Shown here: positions 1-11,366 of the stretch, piece after piece
Position numbering within the stretch: the first letter of the stretch is position 1
Layout of the letters: each line of letters begins with the position of its first letter
Source: Diplocarpon mali
Taxonomy: Eukaryota > Ascomycota > Leotiomycetes > Helotiales > Drepanopezizaceae
DNA length: 64,000 bases
Reading direction: 5' to 3'
Assembly (NCBI GenBank): GCA_024741835.1
Contig: JAENRP010000193.1
Span: forward strand, 777 to 64,776
Translations under genes and position numbers: made by a program
Notes under the pieces: model-generated
Databases searched by the model: none
Seen by the model: the letters and a program-made list of their open reading frames with translations, nothing else
What the model was told of the DNA's origin: nothing

Positions 1-592
1 ATCTATATTTAGACATCATAATCCTGTATCCTCTATCGTTCATCCACCCACCACCCACAACAACAAACCCATCACACCCCCCCCCAGTCTTCCGCGCTAA
101 AAGACTAAATCCCAGGAGGAACAATCCCAAATCTATGCGCAATCGTCTATATCATCATCACCACAACGCCCTCTTTCAACATCATCCGACGCACTGCCCT
201 CTGCATCGCTTCGCCTCGCTTCCCATCGCGACGACGACTGCGTTTCAGGCGGGTCGAGGCTGATTCGGAGCATCGAGGTCGTTGGGCGCATCCAACGTCG
301 ATTCCGCCCTGCAACCGCACCGCGCCGCTCAGCTTCCCCACCAACCTCATCACCTCTGATACACGGGACGGCAGACTCCAGCGCCGAGGAATTTGCGCTC
401 GAAGGCCTGCAATCGGCGTGCTCCCGGATCACCCAAGTCGACGGCCCTCGACAGCAATCCCCCCCCGCCCCCCTCAGAACCTGCCACCGTCCCGAGCCTC
501 GTCGGTCCTCCATCGTCCCCAAGGAGTGGCATTAATTCACGACCAACGTCCCCCCTCCAGCCCCCGCAAGCTCGGCTCGGCGCGTCGCCATC
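1..592 (+). promoter_or_regulatory. 5' flank and leader of the RlmA-like gene
   Basis: This stretch lies upstream of the MADS-box start codon at 593. It is C-rich and pyrimidine-rich on the plus strand, as is usual for leaders of highly expressed genes in filamentous ascomycetes. Open frames exist on both strands but have the amino-acid make-up of chance frames in GC-rich DNA. I see no TATA box or other factor site that I would defend. Promoter and 5' UTR together are the likely content. Confidence 0.45.
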
Positions 593-2895
593 ATGGGAAG
601 ACGCAAGATTGAGATCAAGGCGATCAAGGATGACCGGAATCGTTCAGTGTAAGTTGTGGCTGTCTCGGGCTCGTGGGGCGCCAACATCTCCGCCCCCTCC
701 CCTTTCTCAGAAGAACGAGAGAACGAAAAGAAAAGAAGAGAAGGAGAAGAGAGGAGGAAGAAGGAGAAGTAGCAGAAGAAGGAAGAGAAGGAAAGGATAA
801 AAGAATAAAAGGAAAAAAGAAAAAAGAAAAACGAGAAAAAGAAGGGAAAAAACAAAAAAAAAAAACAAAAACCTCTGCTGATCCCGACCCCCCTAGGACG
901 TTCCTCAAGCGCAAAGGCGGCCTGTTCAAGAAGGCGCATGAGCTTTCCGTCCTCTGCTCCGTCGACGTCGCCGTCGTCATCTTTGGCAACAACAAGAAGC
1001 TGTACGAGTACTCGAGCAGTGACATCGGCGAGATCATGACCCGATACCAATACGTACGTGTCGGAGCCGCGGCCACCGGCGCCGGGACGAGAAGAGGCTA
1101 ACCGGTGCGGCAGTACGGCGTCGCGAATGAGCACAAGGGCCCGGCCGACTTTGACGGCAAGGGCAAGCTGGACGACGACGACGACGACGACGACGGCTCG
1201 CTGCCCTCGCACCACGGCTCGGTCGAGCCGCAGATGCTGCCGCCGCAGTTCCAGAACCAGGCCAACTTCCAGCACATCCGGCACCACACCCCCTCGGCCT
1301 CGCCGCCCATCGCGAACATCATCTTCCCCCACCACGCGCAGCCGCGGCAGCACACGCCGCAGCCCCAATCGGGCTCCCGGCCCTCGTCGCGGAACGCCCT
1401 CCACCGGACGAGCTCGAACCTGGTGCCGCCGCCGCCGCCGCAGCAGCCGCCGCCGCCGCCGCCGCATGCCATGGCCCCCAACGGCTACGCCTACATGCCG
1501 AGTCCCGCCATGTATAACGCGCCGAACGGGTCGGCGCTGCCGCAGCACATGCAGCAGGGGCCCCCGAGGAGCGTCGGCCTCCCCCAGCACGGGTCGCCGT
1601 ACGCGAGTTATGGACCATCCCCGCCGCAGCCGCCGCAGCCGCCGCAGACGCCGCCGCACCCGTACCCGCAGCAGGTCCAGCAACTGTACGCCGAGGAGCA
1701 GCGCAGGTCCATGACCCCGTCCTTCCCGCACGAGAGGCCGCAATCCCGGTCGCCGCCGCAGCCGCCCAAGCCGCCGCAGCACCAGCCGCCGCCGCACCAT
1801 CAGCCGCCGCCGCCGCCGCACCAGCAGCACCAGCCGCACCAGCAGCACCAGCAGCAGCACCAGCAGCACCAGCACCAGCACCAGCACCAGCAGCCGCCAC
1901 CCCCCCCGCACCCGCACCAGCCCGCCCCTCGGTCGGAAGCAGAGGCCCCGCACGCGGCCCCGCAGCAGATGCTCCAGCCGGTCAAGAGGATGTCGACCAA
2001 GTCGCGCAGCATCTTCACGCCCATCGACGAGTCGCGCTCGATCCTCTCGCAGCACTGGGCCTCGTCGACGTCCAACGTCGAGCCCAGCCGCGCCGAGTTC
2101 CCGCCGCACTTGGGGGGCCTGGCGCAGTCGCTGGACGTCGCGGCCGGCACCCGGATCAAGCACGACCCCTCCCCCCCGCCGCCGCTGCTCCACGACCCGA
2201 GCCACCACCCGAGCCACCACCCGAGCCTCTCCCTGACCTCGGGGCCGGAGGACTTCCCCCCCCCCTCCCGGTCCAGCTCGGGGCCGCTGGGGGCCGGGAA
2301 GCGGCCGGTGCTGAAGGTCCAGATCCCCGACGAGCCGTCGGAAGGCGACTCGAGCGCCAGCCCTCGGTCGGGGAACGCGGCCGGCCCCAACGGCCCGCCC
2401 ACCGGCCCGCCCACCGCGGACGCCAACCCCGGCGTCGTCCTCCCGCCGCCCTCGCCCTCGGCCTCGGCCCTGCTCTCCGCCGGCGCCTCCGGCCCCCCCA
2501 ACCCCTTTGCGCGCCCGCACCCGCACCCGCCCCCGGCCAACGCCAACAGCGGCAGCAACAGTAATAGCAGTAATAGTAATCTCACGAATAACCCCCCCGC
2601 CGCCGCCGCCGCCGCCGCCCCCCCCAGCACCATCGACACCCCCGCCTCGGCGCTCCCGTCCCGCTTCATGACCAACGAGTTCCTGCCCAGCCCCAGCAGC
2701 TTCTACTCGGACTGGCCGAACTACGGCGGCGCCTCGGCCACGCTGCCCAGCCCGCTCAACTTCGCGACGCCGGTGGTGGGGACGGGGCCGAGCTTCCTGC
2801 GGGACGACGGGGGCGGCCTGGGCAACGGGAAGCGGAAGTCGCCCGAGGCCGATGGCGGCGACGGCGACGCGAAGCGGCTCAGGATGGATTCCTGA
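593..2895 (+). CDS. rlmA: RlmA/Rlm1-like MADS-box transcription factor (MEF2 type)
   Basis: The model has three exons: 593-648, 897-1053 and 1114-2895, giving 664 aa. Introns are GTAAGT...TAG (649-896) and GTACGT...CAG with a GCTAAC branch site (1054-1113). The N-terminus begins [11 protein letters not shown] and continues after intron 1 as [18 protein letters not shown], a MEF2-type MADS domain over residues 1 to about 60. It is followed by RYQY and EHKGP, as in fungal RlmA. The rest is low-complexity: an Asp run near residue 95, then long Pro/Gln/His tracts and an Ala run. Residues around 467 read [10 protein letters not shown], which fits a MAP-kinase docking motif. The C-terminus is basic (GKRKSP, KRLRMDS). 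In this family the protein is a nuclear target of the cell-wall-integrity kinase (Slt2/MpkA) and activates wall genes; that role is inferred from family membership. Confidence 0.93.
709..870 (+). repeat. Purine tract inside intron 1 of the RlmA-like gene
   Basis: About 160 nt of the 248-nt first intron are almost pure A and G on the coding strand, ending in an A-rich run with two isolated C residues. Such strand asymmetry is visible directly. It lies between the 5' splice site at 649 and the acceptor at 896. The acceptor itself follows a short CCCCCTAG stretch. Confidence 0.8.
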
Positions 2896-3003
2896 GAGCG
2901 CGAGCAATGGTGGGGGGGTTTGGGCGTGGCGGCGCGGCGGAGGGCGCGCCCGGGTCCGAGTCTAATACGGGGGAGTCGATCTCTGGGCCGGGCGGGGCCG
3001 TCT

Positions 3004-3041
<38 letters not shown>

Positions 3042-4801
3042 GTCGCGGCGGCCGTGAGCGTTGGGCGGCGTTGAGACGGCGTCGTGGTACGGGGATCGTT
3101 TTCGCTACATATCTACACGCGGCGCGGAAGGAATAATGGGATCGGTGGGCGTGGGGGGTGGCATGCATATGGACGGCGAGCGGGATGGGAAAAACGGCAA
3201 GGGGATCTTTAATCATCTGGATATCATAGCGGAAATATTGTGTTTTTGGGTGTTTGATGGTTCTGCATGGCTTTGCGTGGTTTTCTCTCTGTCGTGTTTG
3301 TTGTTTGTCGATCATCTCATGTCTACCGTTTCTCTATTGGTTCGGATGTTTGCCATGTAACCTAGTCTCTGGTCTCTGGTTACTCGTGACTGGTTGCTCG
3401 GTAGTCACTGATCACGGGTTTGATCACTGGCTGCGGGCGACTGGTCACTGGTCACTGGCTGCTGGTTGCGAATCAATGATTAGGGATCCCCCATCACTGG
3501 CCTGATCACCGATCGCTGCTCACTAGGCACGCTACTCATCCATACAAACTCGCTCAGCCGACACCGGCATCTCCACTCTCGACATGCACAGCTCTGGACG
3601 GGCGGGCAGCGGGCCCAGGTTGAGTGCTGGTCATCATTTGATTTCTTGCCATCTCTCCTCGCCTCATCTCCTCGTGATCATCTGCCTCTTCGCTTCTCCA
3701 GCTCCTCGTCTCATCTCACACTGTTCCTCCGCACCCCCCCCTCCCCCCTCGTCGTGCGAAAGGGAAGAGAGGAGAGAAGGAAGTGGCTCCTTGACTCTCC
3801 ACGCCGCACGCCACACTCCTGGTTCCGACCCTCCACCTCCTTGCCCTCAGGCCCAGGCTCCGTGCCCTCGACACCAGCCTCCGTCCCCTCAGCTCCTTAC
3901 TCCCTCAAACGCCAACCCCGACAAAGTCACAAAGTACTAAGAATCAAGCGATCAAACGTGTCCGGACCGCGACGGGCTCCGTGGATGTGCGCGTGCCCCG
4001 CGGAGTCGGAGTCCGGGGTCGAGGTCGAGATCAAGGATCATGAACGAGAATCGGGATTGAAACCGAGAACCGGCAGTGAGGATGGATGGGGACGAGGACA
4101 GAGGTGGCGCGGCACAGACCCCTCGGCCCACATCAGACACAGAAACGGACAGGACAGCTGGACAGAGCAATTTCAGGGACCCGCGAGCCGCCGCGAGCCA
4201 GAGACGTGTCTGCCGGAAAGCGGAGACGATGGGAGCGACGTGCGTGTGTAAATTGCGCTGTTGTGCAAAGAACGGGGAGGGCGAAAAAGATTTTGTAATT
4301 GTAAACCTGGACAGTGGAAATCCTGTCTGCCGTGAGATGGTGAAGATAGCCACAGCCACGGCCGAACGTGTGAAAGCGGCTCCAGCGCGTGCCTGAGCCG
4401 AGGGAGGGGTCTGGCATGCCCAGCTCGGTCTGTGCACAAGGGATGGGCACGGGGCGTCGCGTGTCGATTTGAAACTTGAACCTTGAAAACATCGACGCTC
4501 CAACTCCCGTGAGACACCACTCGCCGCCCTTGGTGTTTCCTCGACACGGGGTTAAGGGGAGCGTCGGGTTTCGGCTTGCTCCTGTGTTTGACGCTCGATT
4601 TACCGAGGAGATCTCTCCGCGGAGTGTGGGATCCAGCGGATGACCTTCCGCTCCATTGCTATTAGCGCTTCCTCTTGGAAGAAGATATGCATATCTTTCG
4701 AGACGGGCCGCGTCGGAAGCACTGGCCGAGGAGTACAAACCCATCCCTACTCTCCATTCCGCTTGGGAAACCAAGCGAGACAGACAGGCGGCAGGGTGAG
4801 A
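2896..4801. other. Convergent intergenic region between the RlmA-like gene and TAF1
   Basis: This 1.9-kb stretch lies between two convergent genes. It holds the CT microsatellite, then a patch at about 3362-3475 made of imperfect repeats of the words ACTGG, TCACTGG and GCTGGTTG. Open frames of 100-200 codons occur at 3584-4503 on both strands. They overlap each other in several frames, are rich in Pro, Ser and Arg and match no family I know, so I leave them out. Likely content is two 3' UTRs and spacer. Confidence 0.5.
3005..3039 (+). repeat. (CT)17 microsatellite in the 3' flank of the RlmA-like gene
   Basis: An uninterrupted CT dinucleotide run is visible about 110 nt after the TGA of the MADS-box gene, probably within its 3' UTR. 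Confidence 0.95.
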
Positions 4802-7800
4802 TCAGGAAAAGGACGGCGTAGAAGCGCTGAAGCTACCACCAACGCTGGGGCCGAAGCCACCAGTATCAGAACCAAACCCGCCTCCACCAAAGCTGTCATT
4901 ACCAGGAGCTGACATCGAGCCGTTGAGCATAGGGCAGAGCCTAGGAGCTGTCAGCATGAAACCCTGCAACAAGATGGCAGTGGTGCTTACTTCTTATTAG
5001 TCTTGATATGTCCGGCCTGTCCGCAATTGGCACACTTCCGGCTCGTTCCGGTGGGCTTTTCGATGGAAGGTGTTGGTGTAGAGGATGGAGAGACCAAGCC
5101 ATCTCCAGCGGGTCTGGGGCCCTTGACGTTGATGGTCGAGCTCTTACTAATACCATTCTTGACAGCGTTCTTGCTCTTCTCGCGATGAAGGCGGCGGAGT
5201 CTATTCTTCTCCAGACGATCCAGCTCATCCTTGACACTAAGTTCATTAGCTACACTCGTCAAAAGCCGAGGGGACGGGGATTGATTACCGCGCCAAGGCA
5301 AGTCTGTCGGTCTCGGAATCTCCTGTCTGTTCTAGTTTGTAGACACTGATGAACTGTAAGTAACGTCGCTGGCAGAACAACTTGGAAGAGCTCTTACTCC
5401 ATGTCAGCCAGTTTTTCCTCCAACTTGCGCTTGTTGTACATGGTGATGACTTTCTGATCGGTGATGATCTCCTCGACCTCCTCTTCCTGGTTGTATGCGT
5501 TGCGGATTGTCCGTGTGATTTTCAGTACCTTCTGCCCAGAGCCCTCGCTGTAGCTACTAAAGGCACCGGGAGAACCTGGAGATGTTCCCCGTGTTTCCCT
5601 GGCGGCAGCAAATGAAGGGTTTTCCGGACAATCCGTGTCCATCTCGTCCTTCTGAGTTTGATTGGACAGATCGTTCTTCTGTGCGTTCCAGATGCGGCTA
5701 ATCGCATCGCTGTAGAGGTTCTGCTGGGCCTTGACATTGTAGTGGTGGCCATTGTTCGCCTTGCGATCAAGTGCGACTCTCGCAGCAGCAGTCGACAACT
5801 CACCGTTCTGAATTCCTTCCAGATAGCCACCTTTCATAGAAGTCTTGATCATACTAATGCCAAGTCCGCAACCGGTCGGGTCGCCACCGCCGTGCAGCTC
5901 CAGCATCGCCTTTTCGGCAGAAGCCTCCACGAACGCCTTGGTAGTGTTCCAAGGTGCCAGTTTCTGCGCCATACCTTGAGCACCCTCCTGGTAGGTGTCG
6001 AGGTCGTCCTTCTCAACAGTATAGCCTGCATCCAAGAGATGGCGGGACCCAACCTGCATAGCATCGATAGAGCAAACATCCTCTGGCTTCACCATGGCTC
6101 GAATACCGGCCTGATCAGGAATGGGCCCTTCACTGTCCTTCAATCTCCACATCTTGTCGGGCTTATTGTAAGCCATGAACTCCTTGATCTTCTGCCTGGC
6201 CTGCAGATCCGTATGATCGGCGATATGCCTTGTCAGTGCTCCGAGAGAAACCTCCGATTTAGGGTCACGGCGGATCTGTCTAAAGGCAATCATTCTGATT
6301 CTGTTCTTGGAAGCGTTAGTGACTCGTCTCGCGTGGGGGCCTGGGATTTCCATCGATGGGAGCTGCTGGCCAGCCACAAAGAGATTGTCAATATTTCGAA
6401 TGTACCAAGAGGTGCCATCAACGCCTGTGCTGCTCCGCACGACCAAGAAATCATTACTCTTAGGCTCGTGCTTGAATATGGGAGCACGATACATTGCATT
6501 GTGAATAGTGCGTACAGTCTCGCCTGGCTCGACGGAGCCAAAGATGGCAAAAGGAGATCTATCCTCGGGCAGGAGAACAGTCGTGTCGCCAACACGATCT
6601 GCAGGCTTGGCAGGCGCCTCCTTATCTTCAGCGTTCTTACGACGGTAGTAATTGATGATGCGGTTACCCATGCCAAAGTTCGAGAGAACAGTAGGGTGCT
6701 CCTCGCTGTACTCGATCAGGGTAGCAGTTGAATATTGATCGGAAAGAGACAGGTCTTTAGTTGTTTTGTAAGCCTCGACAACAGGCACTTCTCGCATAAC
6801 TTTGCTCTTCCGTAGGCCAGGCTTTGTAAACTGGACGGACTTCTCGACGAACTTGCCGAACTTCAGCGAAGGCCGATGGTAGCGGCGGGCTTCTGCCACA
6901 TCGAGCTTTAAACGGTAATACGGCCATTGAAGCTTCTGGGCTGGGAGGGAGTGTTCGATTGCAATATTGCCAACAGTGGCTCGCACCTTGCCATGGTTCT
7001 CCTTCAGCAAAGCATAAGCCTCATCGTTGGAGAAATTGAAACGCTGGCGGAGTGTCGATGCAACATCATTACCGCCTCTTTTAAACTTGCCTGAATCCAG
7101 GCGCCGGCGTTTGACGTCAGGATTGAACTGTTGGATATCCACGAGGAGGTTCGGATCATTCAGATCGAGGACGACGCGCTTGGCTACTTGAGAAGTCATC
7201 TTCTCGAAGTTGTCGAAGTTTGGCATGGGGAAGCGAGGCTTGAACACAAAATCTGGATCCACGGCCTTGCGCTTCTGGGAAGAGCCCAGGAATTCTCTCT
7301 CCCAGTCGTCTTGAGCCTCTTCGATCTCCTCAGCCGGCGCCGGGGGCACTGCATCGAGATGCGATTCAAAGTCCGCACAGATTATCTCCAGGTCAAGTAG
7401 AGTAAGACCTCCAACCTTGTCTTGTCGAGGAATCGGTGTATAGTCAAATTCATCTTCACTGTCTCCTTCCTCCTCCGATTCGTCCATGATCGCCACGAGT
7501 CCCTTGGCCTCAGCCTCAGCCAGCCGAGCGTACTTGTCGCTCTGCGCTGGGCCTGCGGTTCTAAACGACTTTTCGGTGTCTGGCGCCAAGTTCAAACTGA
7601 CCTTCGTAGGGTTGACGGGCTTTGGGAGCTTGAGCGGGGCTTTTGGAATATAGAAGGCGTGCTTGGGAGGGAAGAGCTGGGTGAAGTCGAGGATGGAGTC
7701 TTTCTCATAGCCAGGCCACTCCTCGGCAAGGTATTTGTTAGTTTCTTCTTCGCCCAGTGGCATGTCCGCCTCCTGGCTCGCAACATACGTGGGGAAGTTC

Positions 7801-8267
7801 AGCTCGCGGAGATCGACTTCAGGTTGCTCAGGTCGCTGAGGGTTTTGAGATTCGAGCGAGGGAAAAGACAATACGCCGTCCTCCTGAGGCATACGCGGGA
7901 TCTGAGTTTGCTCATCGTGTTCTTCGGGGCGGAAAGGGGAGGAAGCGCGTTCGTTGTCGCCGAAGAGATCATCGTCGTCATCACCAAACAAATCGTCCTT
8001 GCCCATCGCATCGTCCGTGAGACCTGGCGCATCATCAAACTTATTACCACTGGCTTCTTCCTCCTCTGGCAGATCGTCGTCGCTGATATCCTCGTAGTCT
8101 AGAGCATCGGCGGCCTTGACTCCCATGTCAAGGGGCTTCGACAGGTCAAGCTTTGGGCGGCCATCCTGGGGTTGATCGAACACAGCGAAGACGTCGGCAA
8201 TGCGCTGGTCATCTTCTTCCTCTTGCCGCTTCCAATCAACCGTCTCGAAGACTGGTTCGTCCTCCAT
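4802..8267 (-). CDS. TAF1: Transcription initiation factor TFIID subunit 1 (TAF1)
   Basis: Read on the minus strand, exons are 8267-5398, 5326-4991 and 4940-4802, giving 1,114 aa. The start MEDEPVFETVDWKRQEEEDD follows a long divergent promoter. Residues about 10-130 are very acidic (DDDDLFGD), like the TBP-binding N-terminus of TAF1. Residues about 440-920 match the conserved TAF1 core (DUF3591), with LSLSDQYSTATLIEYSEEHP near 505 and GDPTGCGLGISMIKTSMKGG near 805. Exon 2 is basic and helical. The C-terminus carries a zinc knuckle, CANCGQAGH then KLCPMLNG, split by the last intron (GTAAGC...CTAG). There are no bromodomains, as expected for fungal TAF1. The protein is the TFIID scaffold that contacts TBP at promoters. 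Exon 2's acceptor was chosen because it keeps frame; the other joins are unambiguous. Confidence 0.95.
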
Positions 8268-9117
8268 TGTGCCGTCTCTTGCTAGCTGACAAGCAGATGC
8301 GCGGGAGGCGTGATAGGTTTTGCTTGTCTGTTTGCAATGTGTACCGCGGAGTTTGTCATTCCGTGGATTGTGGGGTTACTTGGATCCGTATTCCAAGCTG
8401 GGATTATTGTTGAAGAAGAAAAGGTGGCGCGAAGAAAAGAACGTGGTGGAGCGCGTAGTCACAGTACTCGGGGGGGGGGGGAGTGAAGGTGAGGTTGAGA
8501 TTGACGATTAGCAAGGCTGGTCTAAGCTGTATCGGGTCTAGCGGGAGCTCCAAGTTCCTCTGAGCTCCTAGCCCTGCCAGCCTCATTCTCACTCACATCA
8601 CCATCTAGCTAGATGGCAGTCGTCTGAAAGCCCAGGCCTGGTTCAATCTTATCGAAACTTGACTGGATCTCTCTTGATGATACACCACTACACTACTAGG
8701 ACAAGTCGAAAGGTCACTGCTCGTTTGTCCTCTTGCATCGATTTACCGGATTCTAGTTGTTCGAAGTCAGGAATAGTGGCAGTTCATACTGTGCTGACCA
8801 TCTCTGGTATCAGCTCGATCACCGCTATTCCTGTACCTACTTCTTGACTCTACAATACCTTGAAGTTATATACTTCTAGATTCTTGTAACAATAGGTTTC
8901 TGAATTCTCTTCCATGCAAAGTTATGGAATTTAGCTTTTGCAGATCTTGAGCCAAGAAAACCCAGGGAGGTCCCTATCCACATCTGCCCGTGCCTTGATA
9001 TGCCAGTGCTACTCGTAGACTCAATCATGATCAGAACCTGTGATTAAATCACCTCAGTATCAGAATCTTCCAACCCGGTACAACACCCCTCCTCACATTT
9101 CATCCGCCGTCCTCCAA
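8268..9117. promoter_or_regulatory. Divergent promoter region between TAF1 and the D-serine dehydratase-like gene
   Basis: These 850 bp separate two divergent start codons. The half nearest TAF1 holds a 12-G homopolymer at 8470-8481. The half nearest the dehydratase is AT-richer. No convincing coding frame is present and I see no defined factor site. Confidence 0.5.
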
Positions 9118-11124
9118 ATGCATCCGAAATTTCCAAGCTTGAAATCATTGCACCATTCTCATCCTGCAGACGCCTCGGGATCTGCGGCCACGGGTTTGGC
9201 GTCTGTGTATCCGCTTTCTACCAAAGAGGAACTGCAGAAACAGTTTGTGGGGAAATCTTTGAAGGATATCAATGGGCCTGCTGCCGTGCTTGATCTGGGC
9301 AAAGTCAAGGATAACTGCAATCGCATGTTGGACGCCGTTGAATCCTTGAATCTTGGGTGGAGGGCTCATATCAAGACCCATAAGGTATGTATGTACACCC
9401 ACTACTTCGTCCTTGCTTTTCAGCATTCAATTGCTCTAATAAATCATTGCACATATCTCTTGACACATAGCAAAGCTCTCTGTAGAACAATGCACAGCTG
9501 ACTCTTCAAGACCACAGAGTTGACAATGCTCCAAGTAGGAGAAGGCAACGGACCTGTAAATATCATCGTCTCCACCCTCGTAGAAGCAGAGAATATCGTT
9601 CCCCTCCTCGTACAATACAGAGACGCCGGCAGAGCCGTTGATGTGAGTTCTCGGCTCCCACTCTTACTATTCAGCAGCTATTGACATTGTTGCAGCTCTT
9701 GTACTCGTTTCCCGTCACGCCAGCAGCAGTGGAGCGTCTTTCTCTCATATCCAAGAGATTGGGGCCTAGGTCTCTGTCTTTGATGGTTGATCATCTTGAT
9801 CAGCTTCCCTCGGTCTCGGCTCTACACACACTAAGCGGACATGCCCCCTCGGTGTTTCTCAAGATTGAGTGAGCGTTTCTTCTTCTTCTTCTTCTTCTTC
9901 TTCTTCTTCTTTCTGGCATTCCGTTGCGAGAGAGTTACAAAAAGACCACGATGACCGGATATCATCCATAGACTCAGAACGAGCATCGGCTAACAAAACC
10001 CTCCAGCATGGGTGGTAAGCGAGCCGGCGTCCCCCCTCAAACAGCAGAATGCAACACTCTCCTCAGGGCCCTTCTCGCGCGAGAAAAACATGGATCTCTC
10101 CACATTCTTGGTCTCTACTCCCACGCTGGGCAATCCTATTCTTCTTCAGCACGCTCTGACGCTCTCGACTTTCTTCGCCAGGAATTCGAAGCATTGCTCG
10201 TGACAGCTGACGAGCTACGGGCACTCTCTCCAACCCATCATCCTGTTTTATGTGAGCTTCCACCTTCTCTGCCCAGGCACTTTATCCACTCTACCTAGTC
10301 TTCCATGCATATCGAATATCCGCCTTTCCTACCCTTAGACCACAGTTGACCGACCCCCCCCTAGCCGTCGGCGCCACCCCAACCACAACCTCCATCCGCA
10401 ACCTCCTCATCCCCCACGCCTCCACCGATCCCTCGGAAAGCACCGCAATCGCTGCGCTGCGCGCCACGACTGACCTAATCGTCGCCAACGGCTGTACCGT
10501 CGAGGTCCACGCCGGCGTCTATCCAACCCTCGACATCCAGCAGCTCGCCACTCACGCCCTGCCCGCCTCCTCCCTGACCTGGGCCAACCTCGCCCTCACC
10601 ATCCTCGCCGAGGTCGCCTCCGTCTATCCCACGCGCGGGGCCGCCGCGTCCCCCGAGATCCTGATCGCCAGCGGCGTCCTGGCGCTCGGCCGCGAGCCAT
10701 GCAAGGCCTATCCCGGGTGGGGGATCTTGTCGCCGTGGAACAGGTCCGGGGTGAGGCAACCGGTGGAGGGCCCGGAGAGCCATGTCGGCTGGCAGGTTGG
10801 GCGGCTGAGTCAGGAGCACGGAGTTTTAGTCTGGGGATCTGGAACTGAGAGGGAGGGAAAGCTTGGGGCGGTGCCGGAAGAGGAGGTATGTGTCTCCCAT
10901 TTCCCATTTATCTGCCTGAGGGCTGTCTGTCCATCCTCGGAGTCCGTGTCGATGTGGGAAAACGCGTGCTGACTCGATGGTGGGGTAAGATGTTGAGTGT
11001 AGGGCAAAAGGTGAGGCTGTGGCCGAACCATGCGTGTATTGCTGGCGCGGGCTTTGGGTGGTATTTAGTTGTGGATGGGGGGGACGAGATCGTGGATGTC
11101 TGGCCCCGATGGAGGGGTTGGTGA
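9118..11124 (+). CDS. D-serine dehydratase-like fold-type III PLP enzyme
   Basis: Six exons: 9118-9384, 9511-9642, 9696-9868, 10007-10251, 10365-10885 and 10990-11124, giving 490 aa. All introns are GT...AG, most with CTGAC, TTGAC or CTAAC branch sites. The first domain is an alanine-racemase-like barrel. RAHIKTHK ends exon 1 and contains the expected PLP lysine (K86). Later family signatures are FLKIDMGGKRAGV, LGLYSHAGQSY and LSVGATPT; the last is rebuilt exactly by the exon 4-5 join. WPNHACIAGAGFGWYLVVD near the end supplies the His and Cys (H460, C462) that bind zinc in yeast Dsd1p-type enzymes. Eukaryotic relatives convert D-serine to pyruvate and ammonia; some are D-threonine aldolases, and substrate cannot be decided here. 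It converges with Arp4, with 242 bp between stop codons. Confidence 0.9.
9877..9911 (+). repeat. (TTC)n microsatellite in intron 3 of the dehydratase gene
   Basis: A run of about twelve TTC units starts eight bases after the 5' splice site at 9869 and lies wholly within the intron. Confidence 0.9.
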
Positions 11125-11366
11125 TCTGCTTCTGACATAGGTGTTATATATGATGAATCTTGTTTCTGGATGTGGAGGGGGAGGTGGGCGCGAGAATAGA
11201 CACAAGAGCTTCGATTGGATCTATATCCCGCCATTCCTTCTCGTCTAGTAAGCCGGAATGGTATATCGAGCAAGTAAAACACCATACGCCACACACCACC
11301 CAAACTTGGCTTTTCCCCGCGTAGACCTTTACAAGCAAGCAGATACCCCTCGTCGCCAACGTCCGC
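11125..11366. other. Short convergent spacer between dehydratase and Arp4
   Basis: This 242-bp stretch lies between two stop codons facing each other and must contain both 3' ends. No coding frame or structured terminator is evident. Confidence 0.6.

Noticed and set aside
532..2907. 791-codon minus-strand open frame opposite the MADS-box gene, and several other long frames over 1058-2675
   Set aside because: Shadows of a GC-rich, low-complexity coding region. Composition is Arg/Gly/Val- or Ala-rich with no family signature, whereas the plus strand gives a complete spliced MADS protein.
3584..4503. Overlapping open frames of 100-200 codons on both strands
   Set aside because: They overlap one another in several frames, have no recognisable motifs, and lie between two convergent 3' ends; more likely UTR and spacer.
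5658..6731. 357-codon plus-strand frame inside TAF1
   Set aside because: Antisense shadow of a well-supported conserved gene.
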